From JBEIDK01 sp040383485 (GTDB lineage Bacteria; Bacteroidota; Bacteroidia; UBA4408), in contig JBEIDK010000018.1 of the NCBI GenBank assembly GCA_040383485.1, positions 1 through 39,451 on the forward strand: 39,451 nucleotides of DNA. Direction: 5' to 3'. The notes beneath the pieces were generated by a model, which was not told the origin of the DNA, searched no databases, and saw only the letters and a list, made by a program, of their open reading frames with translations. Position 1 is the first letter of the stretch; each line of letters starts with the position of its first letter. Of the stretch, positions 1 to 8,696 are shown piece by piece. A program made the translations under genes and the position numbers.

Positions 1-9
1 CAATTACGT

Positions 10-3000
10 TTATCTAATCACATCTATATAGCCTTGCGTAATAATGCCTGAGCAACCTTTACCAATATTGGTAATAACATAAGGGTATGTTCCAGATTGA
101 ACTTTTGCATTTAAATACCTTCCATCCCAAATAGGTTCGTACTTTGAAAAATCAAATATTTTCTGGCCCCATCTATTGTATATACTTCCTTCAATTTCTG
201 TATCTTTTATACCAACAAATTCTAATACTTCATTTAAGCCATCACCATTAGGAGTAAAACAAGTGGGAATAAAAACAGGTATCACTTTATTTTTAACTTT
301 TAAGGTTACTGTATCAGAACGCAAAGGCTGATTGCAGGATGCAACTGTGCAATAAAATTGATAGCCATCGTTTTCTAACATTACATTTTTTACTTGTAAT
401 ATTCTTGAATTAGCGCTATCATATTGCAATGTACTCTGAGTTACTTTCTTAAAATTAGAATTACTATCTGTCCGAAAATACCATTCATAATTAAGGCTAT
501 CGCCATATATATCAAAAGTAAAATAAACATTTTTACCTTCACAGGTAGACTCAGATTTTGGTTGTATATTAACTCTTGGGGGTTCAGTAATTAAAATAGA
601 AACTTCGCTACTAATTGCAGCACCACATGAATCTGTAACTAAACATCGTATTACTTTCCCCTGCAATGTTAGGTTTGCTGTTACTTCTATTATAGGCCCA
701 TTAATTCCATAAAACAAAGTGTTGTTTAATGCTATGTTAGAAAATGAACCTCCTGTATTCTTAATTTGCCATTGATATGTTAAACCATTCCCAATTGCTG
801 TTAAACTTAATTGCGCAATTTCATTTAAGCAAAGTTTTATTTGATTAGGTTGTGTAACAATTACAACTTTAGGCTTAACCGTAAGACTGGCATCTATACT
901 ATTAATTGATGAACCGCAAGATGATATTATACAACGGTAGGTATTACCATTAAAGTTTAGAGAGGCATTATTTATTGTGAGAATATTTGTTGAACAACCA
1001 GAAAAATTGAAGTTATTAATAAGGTTCGAGAATACACCATTTACGCCAACTTGCCACTGAAAGGTAAGTGCATTATTTGAAGTACAACTAAATGAAACGG
1101 TTTGACCTTCGCATACAGTTTTTGGTGTAGGTTGAAATCCAAAACCTACTACTCCGTCATCAATAATTAATATTGCACTATTAGTTGTTATGGTAGCATT
1201 ACAAGCATCAGTAATAATGCAATAAAAAAAAGTACTATCGTTAAGTTGTGTCAAATTTGAAATACTTAAGCTATTACTATTTGCTCCTGAGTATTGACCG
1301 CTATTTAAAACCACATTATAATTTATACCATTATCGGTGCTCAAATACCATTGGTAAGTGGCATTTGTAGCTGTTGTGCTAACCGTAAAATTTGTATTAG
1401 AGCCTATACATCCTGTTTTATTTGTTGGCTGCGTAATTGTTGGGTTAATATTTAAGTTAATTGTAAGCGTATCAGAGTTAATTGTTATGTTACATGCACC
1501 TCCAATACTGCAATACAACTGAGAACCATCAAGCTGTATTGGTATGTTAGATATATTAAGGGTATTAGAATTTGCTCCCGAAAAAATACTATTATTTGCA
1601 ATTGCAGTTGTTACACCTTGTGTGGTAATAAACCATTGGTAGGTTGTTGCGCCATTTGCCATTACTGACAGCGAAATATTTGCACCAGTACAAATTGGAT
1701 TAATTAAATTCGGTTGTGTAATAATTGTTTGTGATGGAGTTACCTGAAGAGTAACTGAATTTGAAAAAACATCGGTATTACAGCCTGGCAAACGACATCT
1801 AAATAACCAGTTGTTCATGGATTGATTAACTGGACTTATTGTTAAAGTTGTTGTAGTTGTGCCTGCAATTCCAGCTATTGAACTAATATCTTGAAATGTC
1901 AATCCACCGTCTGTGCTGTACTGCCAAAACATAGAAGTTGCAGCGGTACCAATCGTAAATTGAGTGCTTTGCCCATTACAAACTGAGCTATTTATAGGAA
2001 AAGGTTGTGCAGTAATAATAGGATTAGCTCCTCCTACCGTTAATGCAACAGTATCGCTTAACACATTATTACCGCAACTCCCTAAAGAAGAACAGAAAAA
2101 TAAATAACCACTAAATGAAGATGGTATATTATTTAAATTCAATGTTGATGAGGTTACACTAGAAAAATTAATTCCATTAGTTACATTAGAAAAAGTAACC
2201 CCACCATCAATACTATACAACCATTGATAGCTTGGATTGGTGCCTGAGAATATTGCTTGAAAAGTTGTACTGCCATTTACGCATATTGTTGCATCTATAG
2301 GTTGAACAGTGAATGAAGAGTTCCCGCCAGATACATTTAATGTTGCAGTTGAAGATGGAATAGGGTTCGGGCATGAATTAGTAACCAAGCATTGGTATTG
2401 TATTCCATTTAGATTTGATGAAACATTATTAATATTTAAGATTGGGGCATTTGCCCCAGAATAGGGAGGAGTATTTTGCACATTAATCCAAACCAAATTT
2501 GTTGCATCAAAGTATTGCCACTGATAAGTTGCACCAGCTTCGGAGCAAGTTGCATCAAAGCTTGCATTTTGGCCTGCACAAATATTTTGATTTACAGGCG
2601 TATTAATTGTAGAAACCAGTTGAGTAATTGTAACAGTAGCTCTAGCTTGTGCTGGTCTTTGGAAATATTCAACAACCAAATTTACATTCCCACTCAAACA
2701 AATTCCGGTTGGATTTAATGTATTGGTTGTTTGCAGACTTTGGCTATATTGCTGTTCAATAAAACTATTCAACAACCAAGTAACTCCACCATCTATACTA
2801 AGCCTCATACCATCATCTGCTTGTATAGATAGTGAATACCTGCCTGGTGCAAAATTTTCTGTACGCATATATCGTATACTGAAATTATTACTCAAATTAT
2901 TTCCACAACTAATGCTTGTTTGGTTATAAAAATTTGATGAACCAAGAAAACCACTACTTCCAAAATTATCGTCAAAGCTTAAATTGTTTTTTACCACATG

Positions 3001-3588
3001 CCCTTTATAATTAGTTGTAGAAAAAAAAGTTTGAGCAGCTACCAATGCCGGTGTGTTCAGTTGAGAGCCAGATGTTGGAGTCCAAGAATAAACGTGACCA
3101 TACCACTGGTTAGTGCCGTTTGAATTAGGTGCTACATTTGGTATTGTAACAATAGGTGCAGTAATTGTAATTGAACCATTATTATTTCCTCCGCTAACGT
3201 TCGGATTAGAACTAACGGCACGAGCAGTGTATCCGTTGCCTGGAATGGCAGTAACGGGAATATTAACCCTGATATATGAGTTTGAAACATTCGAAGTCCA
3301 AATATAATTACCAGTAGTCCAAGTAATATTATTAAAGCTATATTCAATAGTAGTTAGAATAGTACCAGGAAAACCACCTGATGAGTTAGATAACTCCATC
3401 GTGATAATACTTCCCGGATTTAAATTTTGTAAATTATTAAGTCGAAAAGTTAATACACCTCCAGCACATACCGAAGCAGGATTAGCAAATGGCTCAGTTT
3501 GAGTAATATCAACAAATTGAGCATGGGTACTTGACAATGAAAAAAGCAAGTAGTAAAATAATAATAGTTTATTTACTTTCACTCTCAT
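10..3588 (-). CDS. Large secreted multi-Ig/PA14 protein with T9SS type B sorting domain
   Basis: A 1192-residue exported protein. The N-terminus is a signal peptide (hydrophobic stretch about residues 8-20, likely cleavage after THA). Residues about 160-325 resemble a PA14-type carbohydrate-binding beta domain (YSLSIQADDGMRLSIDGG). Residues about 332-1100 hold eight Ig-like repeats of about 95 residues, each opening with a CxG-type motif and carrying a YQW/FQW core Trp and a later Cys. The last ~90 residues are the gliding-motility-associated C-terminal domain (PTCFTPNGDGLNE, then YNRWGQKIF), the type B signal used by T9SS. By family knowledge such proteins are exported through T9SS and sit on the cell surface or are released; adhesion is my inference. 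No catalytic domain is seen. The repeats could mislead gene callers, but the frame is open throughout. Confidence 0.85.
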   Translation of the reverse strand: MRVKVNKLLLFYYLLFSLSSTHAQFVDITQTEPFANPASVCAGGVLTFRLNNLQNLNPGSIITMELSNSSGGFPGTILTTIEYSFNNITWTTGNYIWTSNVSNSYIRVNIPVTAIPGNGYTARAVSSNPNVSGGNNNGSITITAPIVTIPNVAPNSNGTNQWYGHVYSWTPTSGSQLNTPALVAAQTFFSTTNYKGHVVKNNLSFDDNFGSSGFLGSSNFYNQTSISCGNNLSNNFSIRYMRTENFAPGRYSLSIQADDGMRLSIDGGVTWLLNSFIEQQYSQSLQTTNTLNPTGICLSGNVNLVVEYFQRPAQARATVTITQLVSTINTPVNQNICAGQNASFDATCSEAGATYQWQYFDATNLVWINVQNTPPYSGANAPILNINNVSSNLNGIQYQCLVTNSCPNPIPSSTATLNVSGGNSSFTVQPIDATICVNGSTTFQAIFSGTNPSYQWLYSIDGGVTFSNVTNGINFSSVTSSTLNLNNIPSSFSGYLFFCSSLGSCGNNVLSDTVALTVGGANPIITAQPFPINSSVCNGQSTQFTIGTAATSMFWQYSTDGGLTFQDISSIAGIAGTTTTTLTISPVNQSMNNWLFRCRLPGCNTDVFSNSVTLQVTPSQTIITQPNLINPICTGANISLSVMANGATTYQWFITTQGVTTAIANNSIFSGANSNTLNISNIPIQLDGSQLYCSIGGACNITINSDTLTINLNINPTITQPTNKTGCIGSNTNFTVSTTATNATYQWYLSTDNGINYNVVLNSGQYSGANSNSLSISNLTQLNDSTFFYCIITDACNATITTNSAILIIDDGVVGFGFQPTPKTVCEGQTVSFSCTSNNALTFQWQVGVNGVFSNLINNFNFSGCSTNILTINNASLNFNGNTYRCIISSCGSSINSIDASLTVKPKVVIVTQPNQIKLCLNEIAQLSLTAIGNGLTYQWQIKNTGGSFSNIALNNTLFYGINGPIIEVTANLTLQGKVIRCLVTDSCGAAISSEVSILITEPPRVNIQPKSESTCEGKNVYFTFDIYGDSLNYEWYFRTDSNSNFKKVTQSTLQYDSANSRILQVKNVMLENDGYQFYCTVASCNQPLRSDTVTLKVKNKVIPVFIPTCFTPNGDGLNEVLEFVGIKDTEIEGSIYNRWGQKIFDFSKYEPIWDGRYLNAKVQSGTYPYVITNIGKGCSGIITQGYIDVIR

Positions 3589-3627
3589 AAATATAATTTA
3601 CATAAAATCAATTGCCTGTATTGTCAT

Positions 3628-3635
3628 CAAATGTA
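3628..3635 (-). promoter_or_regulatory. Putative -7 element of the secreted Ig protein gene
   Basis: Read on the minus strand this is TACATTTG, a full match to the Bacteroidota -7 consensus TAnnTTTG. It lies about 40 bases upstream of the ATG at 3588. No convincing -33 TTG at the usual distance is seen, so this rests on the -7 match alone. Confidence 0.4.
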
Positions 3636-3700
3636 ATAATTATAATAACCAATTGTTTGTATCTAAATTGAATAATAAACCCAATAAATAAAAAATACTT

Positions 3701-4672
3701 CTAATCAAATGATTGGTTAGCCCTTGACGCCAATTCAATTAATTGTTGGTATTGTGCAGGTGAAATATCGTTATAAAAATAATTGATTGGGTTTATTTTT
3801 TCGCCATTCTTTATAACTTCATAATGTACGTGTGGAGCCGTTGAAAGTCCTGTACTGCCAACGTATCCGATAATCTCTCCTCTTTTTACTTTTTTCCCAG
3901 CCCTTACTGCAAATTTACTCATGTGACCATAAAGCGTTTCAAAACCAAAACCATGATTTATTACTATGTGGTTGCCATAACCTTGCACTAAATTATCTGC
4001 ACGCTCAATTACTCCATCACCGGTAGCATATATTGGAGTGCCTTGAGAGGCACTAAAATCAATTCCAGGATGAAAATCTTGTGTTTTGTAAATTGGATGA
4101 ATTCTATAACCGAAGCCTGAAGCCATTTGTTTTAATGTTTTATTTGATATTGGCTGTATTGCAGGTAGTGAAGCCAATAAAACTTTTTTATTTCTAGCCA
4201 ACTTTACAACTTCATCAAATGACAATGACTGAGAATACATTTGCTTTGATAATAAGTCGAATTTTTTTGTGGTTTCAATAACTAGTTGCGAGTTATCAAA
4301 ATTATCTAAATACCTATAGCGCTCGGCACTTACAAGGTTTTTGCTATTTGTTTGATTATTGATTGGTTCAGCTTCAAAAATTGTTCTATAAATGTTATTA
4401 TCTCTTTCCTGAATATCGCTTAACACAACATTCATTTGCATAAGTCGTTGGTCTAAAACTTCATATTGATAATTAAGCTGTTCTATTTCTCGTTTCAACC
4501 GTTTTTCTTTTGGTGAACTAAAAAAATTGTATGCTATGAGCATTGTAATAGCAGCGAAAACTAATCCTGTAGCAACATAGGTGAGTGCTTTTTTAAACCT
4601 ATCCCAAAACTTAAGCTGTACCTGCTCATAGGTAAGCGATTTGGTATTGAAATAGAATTTTATTTTACTCAT
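3701..4672 (-). CDS. Membrane-anchored M23 (LytM) peptidoglycan endopeptidase
   Basis: A 323-residue protein. A short basic N-terminal segment is followed by one membrane helix (about residues 31-50) and a predicted coiled coil (about 54-90), then a C-terminal M23 metallopeptidase domain (about 180-298). The zinc-site residues are present: H201 and D205 (HPGID), the GH at 249-250, and HVH at 281-283. It is therefore likely an active Gly-Gly or peptide cross-link endopeptidase facing the periplasm. The layout (inner-membrane anchor, coiled coil, LytM) is the common Bacteroidota one. It is transcribed divergently from serC; the 118-base gap would hold both promoters. Confidence 0.88.
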   Translation of the reverse strand: MSKIKFYFNTKSLTYEQVQLKFWDRFKKALTYVATGLVFAAITMLIAYNFFSSPKEKRLKREIEQLNYQYEVLDQRLMQMNVVLSDIQERDNNIYRTIFEAEPINNQTNSKNLVSAERYRYLDNFDNSQLVIETTKKFDLLSKQMYSQSLSFDEVVKLARNKKVLLASLPAIQPISNKTLKQMASGFGYRIHPIYKTQDFHPGIDFSASQGTPIYATGDGVIERADNLVQGYGNHIVINHGFGFETLYGHMSKFAVRAGKKVKRGEIIGYVGSTGLSTAPHVHYEVIKNGEKINPINYFYNDISPAQYQQLIELASRANQSFD

Positions 4673-4758
4673 TTATTAATTATCAAAACGCTAAGGTTTA
4701 TAAATTTTTGATGAAAAAAAACTTTTCGAAAATTCACCTTTTTTCAATTGGTAAAATC

Positions 4759-4771
4759 ATGTAGGTTTGCA
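4759..4771 (+). promoter_or_regulatory. Putative promoter (-7 TAGGTTTG) of serC
   Basis: The -7 element TAGGTTTG at 4762-4769 matches the Bacteroidota consensus TAnnTTTG and lies 21 bases before the ATG at 4791. The surrounding 13-mer ATGTAGGTTTGCA recurs exactly upstream of the DegT-family aminotransferase at 26296-26308. That recurrence supports a real promoter in both places. A TTG at 4748-4750 is too close to act as a normal -33 box. Confidence 0.6.
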
Positions 4772-4790
4772 TTTCAAAAAAATAATAAAT

Positions 4791-5867
4791 ATGAAGGTAC
4801 ATAACTTTAGCGCAGGTCCAGGAATACTTCCTCAGTCAGTTTTAAAACAAGCATCAGAGGCGGTTCTCAATTTCGATAATTTAGATTTATCGCTTTTAGA
4901 AATTTCTCATAGAAGTAAGAATTTCATAGCTGTAATGGATGAAGCACGCAGCTTGGTTAAAGAATTACTCATGCTTGACGACAACTATGAAGTAATATTT
5001 ATAGGAGGTGGGGCAAGTTTACAATTTGCTATGGTACCTTATAATTTATTAAGAGCCGAAGGAACTGCTGGATATTTAAATACAGGAGTTTGGGCTACTA
5101 AAGCAATAAAAGAGGCGAAAATGATTGGCAATACAAATATATTGGCTTCATCCGAAGATAAAAACTTTTCATATATCCCTAAGAACTATGATATTCCTAC
5201 CGATTTAGATTACTTGCATATTACATCTAACAATACAATTTTTGGTACACAATTAAAATCCTTTCCAGAAACAAAAGTAAATTTGGTTTGCGATATGAGT
5301 AGTGATATATTTAGTAAACCTATTGATGGAAAAAAGTTTGCATTGATTTATGCAGGTGCTCAAAAAAATATGGGTCCTGCAGGGTCAACAATGGTTGCTG
5401 TTCGCAAAGATGTATTAGGTAAAACTAGTCGTAAAATGCTAAGTATGCTCGACTATAATGTGCACATTAAAGGAGAAAGCATGTATAATACTCCTCCTGT
5501 ATTTCCTGTATATGTAAGTATGTTGACCATGAAGTGGTTAAAAGATAACGGCGGTACCAGTTGGATTGAAAAAATTAATGAAGAAAAACAAAGTTTGCTT
5601 TATTCTGAAATTGACCGCAACTCAATGTTTGTTGGAACTGTAGCTACTGAAGACCGCAGTTGGATGAATGTAAATTTTATTCATACCGAAAAAGGATCAG
5701 CGCACGAAGCAGACTTTGGTAAGATGACAAAAGATGCAGGAATTAGCGGTATTAATGGCCATAGAGACGTTGGTGGTTATCGTGCCTCTTTGTATAATGC
5801 TTTACCTGTAGAAAGCGTGAAAGTGTTGATTGAGGTGATGCAAGCCTTCGAGAAAAAGTTTGCATAA
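4791..5867 (+). CDS. serC: Phosphoserine aminotransferase SerC
   Basis: A PLP enzyme converting 3-phosphohydroxypyruvate and glutamate to O-phosphoserine in serine synthesis; the same enzyme can act in pyridoxine synthesis. The N-terminal VHNFSAGPG is the SerC signature, GGGASLQF binds cofactor phosphate, and the PLP lysine is K192 in AQKNMGPAG. The C-terminal HRDVGGYRASLYNA motif is also typical. Length 358 residues is normal. I start at the ATG at 4791: an in-frame TTG at 4767 would add eight residues, but it lies inside the promoter-like element. serA is not adjacent, so serine genes are dispersed here. Confidence 0.95.
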   Translation: MKVHNFSAGPGILPQSVLKQASEAVLNFDNLDLSLLEISHRSKNFIAVMDEARSLVKELLMLDDNYEVIFIGGGASLQFAMVPYNLLRAEGTAGYLNTGVWATKAIKEAKMIGNTNILASSEDKNFSYIPKNYDIPTDLDYLHITSNNTIFGTQLKSFPETKVNLVCDMSSDIFSKPIDGKKFALIYAGAQKNMGPAGSTMVAVRKDVLGKTSRKMLSMLDYNVHIKGESMYNTPPVFPVYVSMLTMKWLKDNGGTSWIEKINEEKQSLLYSEIDRNSMFVGTVATEDRSWMNVNFIHTEKGSAHEADFGKMTKDAGISGINGHRDVGGYRASLYNALPVESVKVLIEVMQAFEKKFA

Positions 5868-6220
5868 GACTTATCAATTAGTTGTCCTTAATAAAGTCAT
5901 TATGAAATTTAATCTTACTTTTCCTTAATGAAAAGTAACAAAAATCAAGGCTTCATTGTTTCTTTTGCTCCTACGGTCGCAATTTTTCAATCCAATAAAA
6001 TTACTACCATGTAGGTGATTTCCTCATCCTTCGGAACTACCTACATGGCTTAACGCAATTTAATTGTTTTGAAAAACCAGAAAAAATGAGGCCAGTTGAG
6101 CCTTGAACTTAAATGCAGAAAAACGTAATAGATTCAGATATTATTGGCATTTATTTTACAAATAATCAGCTTGAATCATTTGATTTCATTGGCATTTATG
6201 CCTTTTTGATATTTGATTAC
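5868..6220. other. Intergenic region between convergent serC and mnmG
   Basis: 353 bases with no convincing coding frame. It holds a strong inverted repeat (6007-6048, listed separately), a 12-base direct repeat ATTGGCATTTAT at 6143-6154 and 6188-6199, and a small hairpin GGCATTTATGCC followed by TTTTT at 6191-6207 that could weakly terminate serC transcription. A stretch about 5915-6060 is richer in G+C than its surroundings and looks like an interspersed repeat and not unique spacer. Confidence 0.5.
6007..6048. repeat. REP-like palindromic hairpin
   Basis: Perfect 10-base arms CCATGTAGGT (6007-6016) and ACCTACATGG (6039-6048) enclose a 22-base loop that contains its own small TCC-TTC-GGA stem. 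Placement between the 3' ends of two convergent genes and higher G+C than the surroundings are typical of extragenic palindromes. Whether other copies exist in this genome cannot be seen here; only one copy is in the window. Confidence 0.55.
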
Positions 6221-8083
6221 TTATCTTCCCATGTAAATCATTAATACAGAAATATCGCTTGGGGTAATACCGCTTATTCTTGCTGCTTGGCCTAATGTGC
6301 GTGGCTTTATCTTGGTAAGTTTATCTTTTGCTTCTGCTGAAAGCGAAACAATATTTTTATAATCAAACTCATCTTTAATGGCTACATATTCAAGCCTAGT
6401 TTGTTTCTCGGCAAACTCCCGTTCTTTCTCAATATAACCTTCATACTTCATCAATATCTCGGCTTGCTCAAGTGTTTCTTGGTCATAAATACTTAAGTCA
6501 TTTGCAACTTCAGGTATGTTATTTATAAACTCATGAATGCTTAAATTAGGGCGCGCCAATATTCCGAATGCTTTAACCTTCTGAATAATAGGAGCAGATT
6601 CCAATTCTTCTAATCGATTATTAAAATCTTCAGGAGCAATGCTTTTATTTTTGAAATATTTAATGATGTCACTGCTGCTTTTTATTTTTTCATTCACACG
6701 TTCAAGTCGACTTTTAGAAGCCAAACCAATTTCATGCATTTTAGGAGTAAGCCTCACATCTGCATTATCTTGTCGCAACAAAATTCTATACTCGGCACGT
6801 GAAGTAAACATGCGATATGGTTCTTCTGTTCCTTTTGTTACCAGGTCATCAATTAATACACCAATATAAGCCTCGCTTCTAGAAAGAATTAAAGGTTCAC
6901 GTTCATTAATTTTTAAATGAGCATTTATACCCGCCATTAAACCCTGACATGCTGCCTCTTCATATCCTGTTGTGCCATTAATTTGACCCGCAAAATATAA
7001 ATTATCAATTAGCTTAGTTTTTAAGGTTAAGTCTAACTGCATAGGTGGGAAATAATCATACTCTATAGCATAACCAGGTCTAAACATCTTAGCTTTTTCA
7101 AAACCAGGAATTAATTGCATTGCTTTTATTTGAACATCCTCTGGTAAGGAAGTTGAAAATCCGTTCAGATAAATTTCACAGGTATTCCAACCTTCTGGTT
7201 CAACAAATAATTGATGTCTGTTACGTTCAGCAAAACGAGTAATTTTATCTTCAATACTTGGGCAATATCTTGGTCCTAATCCTTGTATGCGGCCTGCAAA
7301 CATTGGAGACTTTTCAAATCCAGTTCTTAAAATATCATGTACATCATCATTTGTATAGGTAACCCAACATGAACGCTGTTCGGTTAAAGGTATGGTATCA
7401 GTATAACTAAATTTACCAGGATTTTCATCGCCATGCTGCTCTTCCATTTTAGAATAGTCAAGACTGCGACCATCAATTCTTGGCGGTGTTCCAGTTTTCA
7501 TTCTTCCGGATTCTAAGCCTAAACAGACTAATTGTTCTGTTATTCCGGTAGCCGCTTTTTCTCCTGTTCTTCCACCACCAAATTGCTTTTCACCAATATG
7601 AATTATTCCATTTAGAAAAGTGCCATTTGTAAGTACAACTGCTCTTGCCTTAAATTCTAAGCCCATTGATGTAACTACTCCGCAAACCTTTTCATTTTTG
7701 ATAATTAAAGAGGCAACCATGTCTTGCCAAAAGTCTACATTAGGTGTTAACTCTAACATACTTCTCCATTCTTCAGCAAATCGCATTCTATCGCTTTGGC
7801 AACGTGGGCTCCACATAGCAGGACCTTTACTGAGGTTTAACATTCTAAATTGTATTGCACTGCGGTCACTAACAATACCGCTATACCCTCCCATTGCATC
7901 TATTTCCCGAACAATTTGGCCTTTAGCTATTCCACCCATTGCAGGGTTACAACTCATTTGCGCAATGGTTTGCATATTCATAGTAATGAGTAACACCTTA
8001 CTACCCATATTAGCTGCTGCTGCTGCCGCTTCGCAACCTGCATGTCCAGCACCTACTACTATTACATCATACTCTTTTTGCAT
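6221..8083 (-). CDS. mnmG: tRNA uridine-5-carboxymethylaminomethyl(34) synthesis enzyme MnmG (GidA)
   Basis: An FAD protein that, with MnmE, installs the cmnm5/nm5 side chain on wobble U34 of certain tRNAs. The N-terminal dinucleotide motif GAGHAGCEAA, NPAMGGIAKG, and the signatures GxGPRYCPSIEDK and GQINGTTGYEEAACQGLMAG are all present. About 620 residues is a normal length, with the helical C-terminal domain that contacts MnmE. I start at the ATG at 8083 (MQKEYDVIVVG); an upstream in-frame start at 8104 would add seven residues not typical of the family. A partner in the same wobble pathway, mnmD, lies at 27.5 kb in this window. Confidence 0.95.
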   Translation of the reverse strand: MQKEYDVIVVGAGHAGCEAAAAAANMGSKVLLITMNMQTIAQMSCNPAMGGIAKGQIVREIDAMGGYSGIVSDRSAIQFRMLNLSKGPAMWSPRCQSDRMRFAEEWRSMLELTPNVDFWQDMVASLIIKNEKVCGVVTSMGLEFKARAVVLTNGTFLNGIIHIGEKQFGGGRTGEKAATGITEQLVCLGLESGRMKTGTPPRIDGRSLDYSKMEEQHGDENPGKFSYTDTIPLTEQRSCWVTYTNDDVHDILRTGFEKSPMFAGRIQGLGPRYCPSIEDKITRFAERNRHQLFVEPEGWNTCEIYLNGFSTSLPEDVQIKAMQLIPGFEKAKMFRPGYAIEYDYFPPMQLDLTLKTKLIDNLYFAGQINGTTGYEEAACQGLMAGINAHLKINEREPLILSRSEAYIGVLIDDLVTKGTEEPYRMFTSRAEYRILLRQDNADVRLTPKMHEIGLASKSRLERVNEKIKSSSDIIKYFKNKSIAPEDFNNRLEELESAPIIQKVKAFGILARPNLSIHEFINNIPEVANDLSIYDQETLEQAEILMKYEGYIEKEREFAEKQTRLEYVAIKDEFDYKNIVSLSAEAKDKLTKIKPRTLGQAARISGITPSDISVLMIYMGR

Positions 8084-8118
8084 TTGTAAAAATCTAATTA
8101 CCAATTAAATATGGCGGC

Positions 8119-8126
8119 CAAAGGTA
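8119..8126 (-). promoter_or_regulatory. Putative -7 element of mnmG
   Basis: On the minus strand this reads TACCTTTG, a full match to TAnnTTTG, about 36 bases upstream of the ATG at 8083. A TTG 22 bases further upstream (plus-strand 8149-8151) fits a -33 box. The position would give a 5' leader near 30 nt. Confidence 0.5.
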
Positions 8127-8209
8127 ATAAAAGCAATTGAAATTTTTACAAGAATAAGTTAAACTATAAATTTAGTATGTATGAATACTATCTGATGATT
8201 TACTTAAAA

Positions 8210-8674
8210 TTATGCGTGCTCATCGTCATGACTAAAAATAACATAGTTTGTGCCAACAAAATTAATTAGTGTTGTTATTGCTGTAGCCATTATTTTTGCT
8301 ACATTTTCTGTAATATTATGATTTATACTTTCGTTTAAAATATTATAGTTTATGAGGAACCACAAGAAAAATTTCAGTAATATCCAATTAAGAAAAATTG
8401 TTGATGTGTATAATAAAAAATACTTAAAAAAATATTTTTCGCCTTCTTTTTTCTGAGTAGAATATGTCCAATGTTTATTGATATAAAAGCCATAAATAAG
8501 TCCACTTACATCCCCGATTATTGAGGCAAATCCCAAATATTTTTCGAAAAAAGGAATATAGTTTTTTAAGACATTAAAAATAATAATACTTGTTAAGAAA
8601 GCACTGCCTCCTACTACGCAAAATTTAAATAGCTTAAATAATCTATGGTTATTTTTTATAAAATTTGGAATCAA
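8210..8674 (-). CDS. GtrA-family membrane protein
   Basis: A 154-residue protein with four predicted membrane helices, an N-terminal KFCVVGGSAFL motif and a C-terminal NFVGTNYVIFS motif, as in the GtrA family. GtrA proteins are thought to help move polyprenyl-linked sugars across the inner membrane; the function is loosely defined. It begins with TTG at 8674, 22 bases after the hldD stop, with no ATG between, so it is the last gene of a dprA-hldD-gtrA operon. The link with a heptose gene suggests a role in surface sugar handling (inference). Confidence 0.78.
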   Translation of the reverse strand: MIPNFIKNNHRLFKLFKFCVVGGSAFLTSIIIFNVLKNYIPFFEKYLGFASIIGDVSGLIYGFYINKHWTYSTQKKEGEKYFFKYFLLYTSTIFLNWILLKFFLWFLINYNILNESINHNITENVAKIMATAITTLINFVGTNYVIFSHDDEHA

Positions 8675-8696
8675 AATTTGGATAGGAATAATATTC

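Noticed and set aside
6007..6016. CATGTAGGT in the hairpin arm as a third copy of the serC/DegT promoter core
   Set aside because: It shares only the first nine bases, lacks the TTTG part of TAnnTTTG, and no gene starts just downstream.
6191..6207. Hairpin GGCATTTATGCC plus T5 as serC terminator
   Set aside because: The stem is only 4-5 bp and the distance to the serC stop is over 300 bases, so I mention it only within the intergenic entry.
7620..8108. 162-codon plus-strand frame opposite mnmG
   Set aside because: It is the antisense shadow of a strongly conserved gene and has no family features or promoter.
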